A stretch of DNA of 64,000 nt from Phlebotomus papatasi (taxonomy: Eukaryota > Arthropoda > Insecta > Diptera > Psychodidae), in contig NC_077222.1 in assembly GCF_024763615.1 (NCBI RefSeq), positions 10,664,001 to 10,728,000 on the forward strand, in the 5' to 3' direction. Positions 58,046 to 64,000 of the stretch are shown in pieces (positions within the stretch are counted from its first letter, which is position 1; each line of letters begins with the position of its first letter). A model generated the notes under the pieces. The model was not told the origin of the DNA, did no database searches, and saw only the letters and a list, made by a program, of their open reading frames with translations. A program made the position numbers and the translations under genes.

Positions 58046-58215
58046 GTCAATTGCATGCCTTCTAGATCATGAAAATTTCATGAAATTGAAATTTACATCT
58101 CTATCTTTCTCAAACATTTTGCGTATGTCTATCCCACTCCTTCGCACTCTTCTTCTTTTGAAGATCATAACAAATTTAATTTAGTTCGACTCATTTTCAA
58201 TGCCTGACAAATAGG
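58046..58215 (+). mobile_element. Inverted-repeat module, copy 4 (right arm missing)
   Basis: GCATGCCTTCTAGATCATGA, CATGAAATTGAAATTTACAT and CACTCTTCTTCTTTTGAAGA match the left arm and centre of the modules at 49-50 kb. The right arm is replaced by the minisatellite that follows. Confidence 0.6.
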
Positions 58216-58475
58216 CATTTTTTGGTTTTCGGAATTTTGAGCTTTCGGGATTTTGACATATTTGGAATTTTGGCTTCAGGATTTCGACTTTCAAGATTTT
58301 GGCTTTTCGGGATTTTGACCCAAGATTTAAGCTGTTCAAGATCTTGTTTTCTGTCTTCCGGTATTTGGCTTTCCGAATTTTGGCTTTTAGGAATTCTGAT
58401 TTTTCGGAAATTTGACTTTCGAGATTTTGGAATTCGGTATTTTGCTTTTTCGTAATTTTGACCCATTAGGGATTT
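58216..58475 (+). repeat. GGGATTTTGGCTTTC minisatellite, short array
   Basis: About 16 degenerate units of the 15-16 bp phrase, same orientation as 52540-54191. Confidence 0.75.
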
Positions 58476-58484
58476 GTTTTATAT

Positions 58485-58665
58485 CGCTGTAATATAATTT
58501 CGAATTCGGTATATTTTTTCTATGTTAATTTTCTATTCGGTTAAGATCGTTCCCAAAAATTTCATATTCGATTCATTTCCCTTCGGAAGATTTTATTCTC
58601 GACACATGTACTCTTGAAAATTTCAGATTCTGCACATCTCGTTCCGGAATCTTATGAATAACAAA
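58485..58665 (+). repeat. 31-bp phrase array, short outlier
   Basis: About five units of the TTCATATTCGATTCATTTCC-type phrase that builds the large array at 61365-62790. Confidence 0.6.
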
Positions 58666-58960
58666 AGAATTCAATAGCTTTACAATCCAAAAATTTTTCT
58701 AAATCTTAGGAGAAGGCTTTCAGGTTTTACACACGTTCTAACTTTAAACACTCCTTATTTTTCCCATATTCTTTTAATGAATCTAAACTATTTTTCAGGA
58801 AACTGAGAAAAATAAAAAGTGTTTAAAGTTAGAACGTGTGTAAAACCTAAAAGCCTTTTCCTAAGATTGAGAATAATTTTTGGATTGAAAAACTATTATA
58901 GGAATTCTTTTGTTATTCATAAGATTCCGGAACAAAATGTACAGAATCTGAAATTTTCTT
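58611..58960. repeat. Large palindrome with ~150-bp arms
   Basis: Left arm (about 58614-58765) contains AGATTCTGCACATCTCGTTC, GGAATCTTATGAATAACAAA and ACACGTTCTAACTTTAAACA; the right arm (58806-58960) is its inverse. The loop is about 40 bp. A third, partial copy of the inner arm (AGTGTTCGAAGCCAGAATGT) lies at 59066-59109 and is cut by the element starting at 59112. Confidence 0.8.
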
Positions 58961-59111
58961 TTAATGAATCTAAACTATTTTTTTAGGAAACGTGTAATTA
59001 AAGACTAGCTATTGAAATTTATTGCCATAAATAGGTTAGATTCATTAAAAGTAATTGGAAAAATTTGAAGTGTTCGAAGCCAGAATGTGTGCAAACCCTG
59101 AAAGCCTTGTA

Positions 59112-59535
59112 GGGAAAGTGCTTTCCTTTCGAACGTTCATACCTTCGAATAATGTGATTTTTTTTTATTTTTCCTAAAAGAGTTAGACATAGGGGAAACT
59201 GGGGCACCACCAAACACGGGGTGCCACCAAACAGTAATTTTTATTTCTAAACTACTTGGACTATCTCGACCATTCCTTCAGTGGACAAGCATCCCTATAA
59301 TGCCTATAAATTCCTATCGGTCTTATCATCTGATATCCAATATCCGATTAAAAAATCGCAGTGTTTGGTGGTACCCCGTGTTTGGTGGTGCCCCAGTTTC
59401 CCCTACATCTCACATAATTTTCAGCAATTGATAATAAGTTAAGTAATATTTAATAGAAACGTGCAAGTTTCTTAGAAAGAATCAAAGAAAATTCACATTA
59501 TTCGAAGGCATGAACGTTCGAAGTGTACTTTCCCC
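59112..59535. mobile_element. CTTCGAA-family MITE, copy 2, carrying a nested MITE
   Basis: Flanked by TA (59110-59111, 59536-59537). Arms match 2268-2482 closely (CATACCTTCGAATAATGTGA). Removing 59192-59403 plus one TA leaves 210 bp, the size of copy 1. Confidence 0.88.
59192..59403. mobile_element. Nested TA/GGG-type MITE, GGGGCACCACCAAACA family
   Basis: 212 bp flanked by TA (59190-59191, 59404-59405). Starts GGGGAAACTGGGGCACCACC. The word GGGTGCCACCAAACA is reiterated within the left arm and inverted in the right (TGTTTGGTGGTACCCC, TGTTTGGTGGTGCCCC). Confidence 0.88.
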
Positions 59536-59537
59536 TA

Positions 59538-60890
59538 CATTTATTCAAAGAATTTCCTGCGTAAAAACCCGCAACCGGAATTCCATTAGAATTTTGAATT
59601 GGAAACCGTTGAAATATACTTTAAATAATAAAAACCGAATTGGTAATCGAATAAACTGAGAAAAATATAAAAGTTACTCTATAGAACTGTGATTCACATG
59701 TGAGGGTTGAATATTTATTTTTCGTCATGCAGAGAGCAACTTGGCTCGAAGAGTTAACAGCCGTAATAAATGTTGATGGCTATACAACATTTGCCCTCAT
59801 CCCTTTAACAAAAAACCCACATATGCTCGAGGGATAGAAGGAAAATCCAGAAGGTATCCTCCTCCACTCTTTCGTCCACATCTTCCTGAATTCCGTAGCT
59901 CAAGGGGGGAGTTGTAGGCGAGGAATAGGGGGTAGAATGAAGAGATCTAAATGGACGCGCGAGCTTTCTATGAGATTGCGTAATGCTAAATACACGGTGA
60001 TGGACAGAAGAGTGTTTCACTCTTGCCTCCATGAACTTGGGAGAGGGTGAGTGAAAGCGACATAAATCGAGACCCAACATAAAACTATGTTAACCTCTTC
60101 CAACGGAGAAAAGTGCTCCTGGACTCTTCGTCTCGTGTCCATAACAATTGACAGCTTCTATGGGCTTTTACACCCTTCCACCCCCCAACCCCAACCACCC
60201 TAGGAATGCTTTTCTCCTCTGGAAGAGTGGATTGTGCTGCGATGCTGATGGACACAGACACACCACCCAATAAAAGTGAATGACCATTTTTACCGCACTC
60301 AACCGGGTCCCGTCACAAGAACGGCCAAGAGGCCACATACAGGTTGGACCTCCCTACCATGGATATGGGTGGGATAATGATAATAATGATAGTGAATGAA
60401 AATAAAAGTAACGAAATATCATCAGGGATAAAAGCAAAATAGATTAGTGTTCAATGGTACAAGCAATGTCTCCGAGAGTACTTCAATTGAGAGCATTTTG
60501 TTTATGAAAATGTACCTCAACCTGACATGCACTCCCTCATTCGACAATCTCCATTACGATCCTCTTTCGCATATTATCCTTCTGAATACCTAAAAACACC
60601 AGCAGCAAAAAAAACGGCATCCAATGAGGTGGACAAAAAGGGGTGAATATCGAGGTAATAGAGAGACGCAACCCTCAATATTACAATTTCTCATTTAGCA
60701 AGAGCTCTTGGGGAGGACTTTGGGGTTTTGGGGAAGGTCAAATAGGAGGTTTCAGTGATTTCAGGGGATTGTAATTCCGTCATTTGCGTATTTTTTCCTA
60801 GAAGAGCTTTAATTCCTACAGCCTTATGCAGCTTCCGGAAAGAATCCTTGTAGGGGGGTTACTTTTATTCAAAAACCAGATGAGGTATTG
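59538..60890. other. Single-copy segment
   Basis: The first 170 bp carries loose ATTCCATTAGAATTTTG-type text. From 59.72 kb composition is balanced with C-rich tracts near 60.18 kb. Frames of 61-91 codons are unrecognised. Confidence 0.4.
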
Positions 60891-60898
60891 TAGGAACG

Positions 60899-61376
60899 GA
60901 ATCTAACAAATACCATAATTCCGGATACGATGATTAAGCAAAAGTATATGTCAATTTCCAAATTTTCGAAAGCAAAATGTACCAATTGGTGTTAAAAGTC
61001 AAAATCGATTTTACGGGTATCAAGTCCCTACGTTATATGGGCTTCAGACCTAAGGTTTAGCCCAATTCCTGATGATCTAGAAATTCAAAATAGCGACCAA
61101 TTTTATTGCTTTTTCAAAACTTAGTGGATTACTCATTCATGTTGTCTAATCCTACGTGATAATTTTCTAAAAAATCTTGATTGATAAGAAATTAGGGAAG
61201 TTAAGCCATATGGCTAAGCCGTAGGTCTGAAGCCCGTATAACGTAGGGACTTGATGCCCGTAAAATCGATTTTGACTTTTAATTCCAATTGGTACATTTT
61301 GCTTTCGAATATTTTGTAATTGACATATACTTTTGCTCAATCATAATATCCGGATTTATGGTATTTGTTAGATTTC
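60899..61376. mobile_element. Foldback element with shared core, copy 3
   Basis: Inverted arms of about 170 bp: TCTAACAAATACCATAATTC (60901) pairs with the sequence ending at about 61372, and AAGTCCCTACGTTATATGGG pairs with CCCGTATAACGTAGGGACTT. The centre (61044-61232), read on the minus strand, matches the cores at 32505-32706 and 34690-34928 (TGATAAGAAATTAG, AAGCCATATGGCTAAGCC). Confidence 0.75.
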
Positions 61377-62790
61377 GTTCTTAAAATATTCGTATTCGGT
61401 TCATTTCATTCCGGAAAATTTGGAATTTGTCACAATTCGTCAATGGAAATTTTGTATTCGGATTACATCGTTCTTGCAAAGTTCATATTAGGCACATTTC
61501 ATCCTGGAAAATTTCGTATTCAGTTCACTTGTCAATGTAATAATAGTAAAATTTCATATTCGGTAAATTTTGTCAGCGCAAATTTTGTATTTGGTTCACA
61601 TCGTTCCCCAAAGTTCATATTTAATGCATATCGTTCCTGTAATTTTCGTACTCGGCACATTTCTTTCCTGGAAAATTCGTTTTGGGTTCATTCCTTCTGG
61701 GAAATGTTTTCTCCAAAACGTTTTTTTAACGCAAATTATGTATTCTGATCACATTGTTCTAGGAAAGTTCATATTCGGTTCATTTCGTTCCTGGAATTTT
61801 CAGGCTCGGCACATTTCGTTCCTGAAGAATGCATTTTCGTTTCATATCACTCTGAAACATCCCATATTTGGTATATTTGTCTATGCCGATTTCTTATTCG
61901 GTAAACACCGTTCCCGCAAATTTAATATTTGGTTCATTTCGATCCGGGAGATTTTGTTTTAGTACATCTAGTGCCTGAAAATTTCGTATTCGGCACATTT
62001 TGTTTCTGGTAAATTCGTGTTGAGTTCATTTCGTTCTGGGGAACGTGTTCTCCAGTATACTTTTTTACGCGAATTATGTATTCTGATCACATTATTCCAG
62101 GAAAGTTCATATACGGTTAATTTCGTTCTTGTAATTTTCAGACTCGGTATGTTTCGTTCCTGAAGAATGCGTTTTCGTTTCATATCACTCTGAAAAATCT
62201 CGTATTTGGTATATTTGTCTATGCCTATTTCCAATTCCGATTTTGTATTCGATTAATTTCGTTCCGGGAGGTTTTATTTTAGGCACATTTTGTTCCTGAA
62301 AAATTCGTATTCGGTTCTTTTCGTTCTTGTAATTTTCAGACTCGGTATGTTTCGTTCCAGAAAAAAGCGTTTTCGTTTCATATAACTCTGAAAAATCTCG
62401 TATTTGGATATTTCTTTATGCCTGTTTCCAATTCCGATTTTGTATTCGATTAAGTTCGTTCCGGGAGGTTTTATTCTAGGCACATATAGTTCCTGAAAAT
62501 TTCGTATTGAGCACATTTTGTTCCTGAGAAATTCGTATTCTGTTCATTTCATTCTAGGAAGTTTCATTTGAATATTTTGTATCGGTTCACATCGTTTCTG
62601 TATAATCGTTTAGCTTCGCTCCTGCAGTTTTCGTATTCGGCATACTTCGTTCCTTAAAAATCGTATTCGGCTTTTTTCGTTTCCGAAAATTTCGTATTCG
62701 GTACATTTTGTTTATGGACTTTATATATTCGGTTCTCATCGTTCCTGTATAGTTCATATTCGGAACATTTCATTCATTTCATTTATTTCA
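61365..62790 (+). repeat. 1.4-kb array of a 31-bp phrase with higher-order structure
   Basis: About 45 degenerate units of AATTTCGTATTCGGCACATT then TTGTTCCTGGA. A higher-order unit containing TATTTGGTATATTTGTCTAT recurs near 61864, 62202 and 62400 (338 and 198 bp). Open frames up to 130 codons in the array are by-products of the repeat. Confidence 0.82.
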
Positions 62791-64000
62791 TGTCGGAAGC
62801 ATAATATTGATTTTAAGAAGCAGCACTTAAAACGTTTTAGCTTTGTTTAAAAAAGCCTTTGAGTCAATAAGTGAAGCTTTAATTCAAAGACTTTAACCCT
62901 AAACCTCAAAAGAAATGTAGAAAAATTAATCTCTTTTTAACAAGTTGCCTTCATTTTCCACATATTTTTAAATAGATTTGTTTCTAGACTAAAAATCTGC
63001 CAAAAAACCTCCTCTGAAATCAGGACCAGAGAGGCAGAACACACAAAAAGTTAATTGGATAACAAGGACCAACTATCAGTGGCTCCAAAAAATTGAAAAA
63101 AAAGGATCCCTCGAGCGCTAAAATCACTCATTCCCTGTGGCAAAAAAATTCCATAATTCCCCTCTAAATTTATTAGAGTGAATTTTCCTATAATTTTAAC
63201 AGATTAGTCTGTTGCTCGTCCCGGAGAATTATTATTCAATTTAGTGGCGAGAGCTGCATTTCATTAGCTTTTGGTGCGGATATTCCAAAATGCTGAAACC
63301 TCTCGCGGGTTTGTGGGGATTTTTTTTCCACGTTGGTCACTCTAATGGGGGTCATCCTGATAATTTATAGCGTCCACCGGGATTTATCGCACTATTCCAT
63401 GGGCAAAATTATCTCACAATTTGATGACTATATTTTTGGTATGGAGAGGGATCATATCCTAAAGCAATGACTTCTCGTCTTGAAATTCTTCTTGGGATTT
63501 TAGTTGATTGACAATCGTGAGGAGCATCATCTTGATAGTTTTTTTTGGCATAATTTCTCAATCATCTTCTCACCAATTCTTCTTTCTCTCGAACTTTTAG
63601 TAGGTGATCGTGTAATTCTATACACAACAATTCCCAGGTGGTATCGTAGTTCAAGATCTGGTGGCTTTCAGGAACAATTATTCAGAGTCTCAACTTGGTG
63701 AGGCATGTTCAAGAGAAAGATCTCCTTTGTTGCACAGCTCAAACAAGAGGAAGAATATTTGCTAGGGCTTGCTAGATGACTTTCCCATATGCTTGAGATA
63801 GAGTTAGTAAAATCGTAAAGTTACGGTTTTAAGATACAGCTCAATTTTAATATATTTACGATTAATTACTCAATTAATTACTAACTTGGACATCAGAAAG
63901 AACATTTTTCAAAGAAAACACATTATAAATTATGAATATTTTAAGTAAATATTAAAGATGTTGCTTGAGATCCTAAGACAGAAAATTTTATGAATTTTTA
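62791..64000. other. Non-coding, mostly single-copy
   Basis: A short AT-rich part is followed from about 63.0 kb by balanced single-copy sequence. A 65-codon frame at 63504-63701 is unrecognised. No repeat ends are visible up to the window edge. Confidence 0.4.

Noticed and set aside
61365..61962. Open frames of 127 and 130 codons as genes
   Set aside because: They run through the 31-bp phrase array in two overlapping frames; the lack of stops reflects the repeat text.

Overview
This 64 kb window reads as non-coding DNA from a eukaryotic nuclear genome, most likely an insect. A lower dipteran (sand-fly or midge-like) is my guess from the style of the repeats, and I hold it weakly. The sequence is AT-rich overall. 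The longest open frame is about 200 codons, I recognise no protein domain in any frame, and there are no operons or bacterial signals. I found no convincing complete protein-coding gene, rRNA, functional tRNA or CRISPR array. The window is either a gene desert or a very large intron. A CpG-rich block at about 25.5-27.0 kb is the only place that resembles a promoter with a first exon, and that evidence is weak.

What the window does contain is a dense, layered set of non-autonomous mobile elements and satellite-like repeats, separated by single-copy stretches of higher GC. The main classes are: (1) at least twelve short TA-flanked inverted-repeat elements that share a short outer end (TA then GGGKRAAVTGGGGC-like) but carry different inner text; (2) a GGGGAATTCTGTAAC-type TA element (three full copies and one remnant); (3) TTAA-flanked piggyBac-like miniature elements (three); (4) other foldback elements, including three copies of one shared core; (5) fold-back-like elements whose inverted arms are 15-16 bp minisatellites (phrase GGGATTTTGGCTTTC), plus longer direct arrays of the same phrase and a second 31-bp phrase array; (6) tandem satellites of 135, about 195, about 238, 322, about 340 and 432 bp; (7) a few retroposed fragments: a tRNA-like SINE, a dead C-terminal tail of a non-LTR retrotransposon, and a 76-bp insert with an 18-bp target duplication.

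Layout: 0-5.8 kb mostly featureless with one inverted-repeat element; 5.8-9.7 kb satellites cut by inverted-repeat elements; 9.7-11.9 kb single-copy; 11.9-14.1 kb element cluster; 14.1-16.7 kb mostly single-copy; 16.7-19.5 kb a block in which the word TTTAGTACA recurs about twenty times; 19.5-20.8 kb single-copy; 20.8-24.4 kb element cluster; 25-27 kb CpG-rich block; 27.5-37 kb mixed elements and foldbacks; 37.2-38.1 kb tandem duplication; 38.1-40 kb single-copy; 40-46.6 kb a block in which AACTTAACGAAA or its reverse complement recurs about twenty-five times; 46.6-48.4 kb single-copy; 48.6-51.1 kb word clusters, inverted-repeat modules and a SINE; 52.5-54.2 kb minisatellite; 54.3-59.5 kb nested elements and palindromes; 61-62.8 kb palindrome and 31-bp array; the rest is single-copy.

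The most striking pattern is that several multi-kilobase blocks are each saturated with a private, often palindrome-paired short word, while neighbouring blocks use a different one. Nested insertions with intact target-site duplications give a partial relative chronology for the elements.
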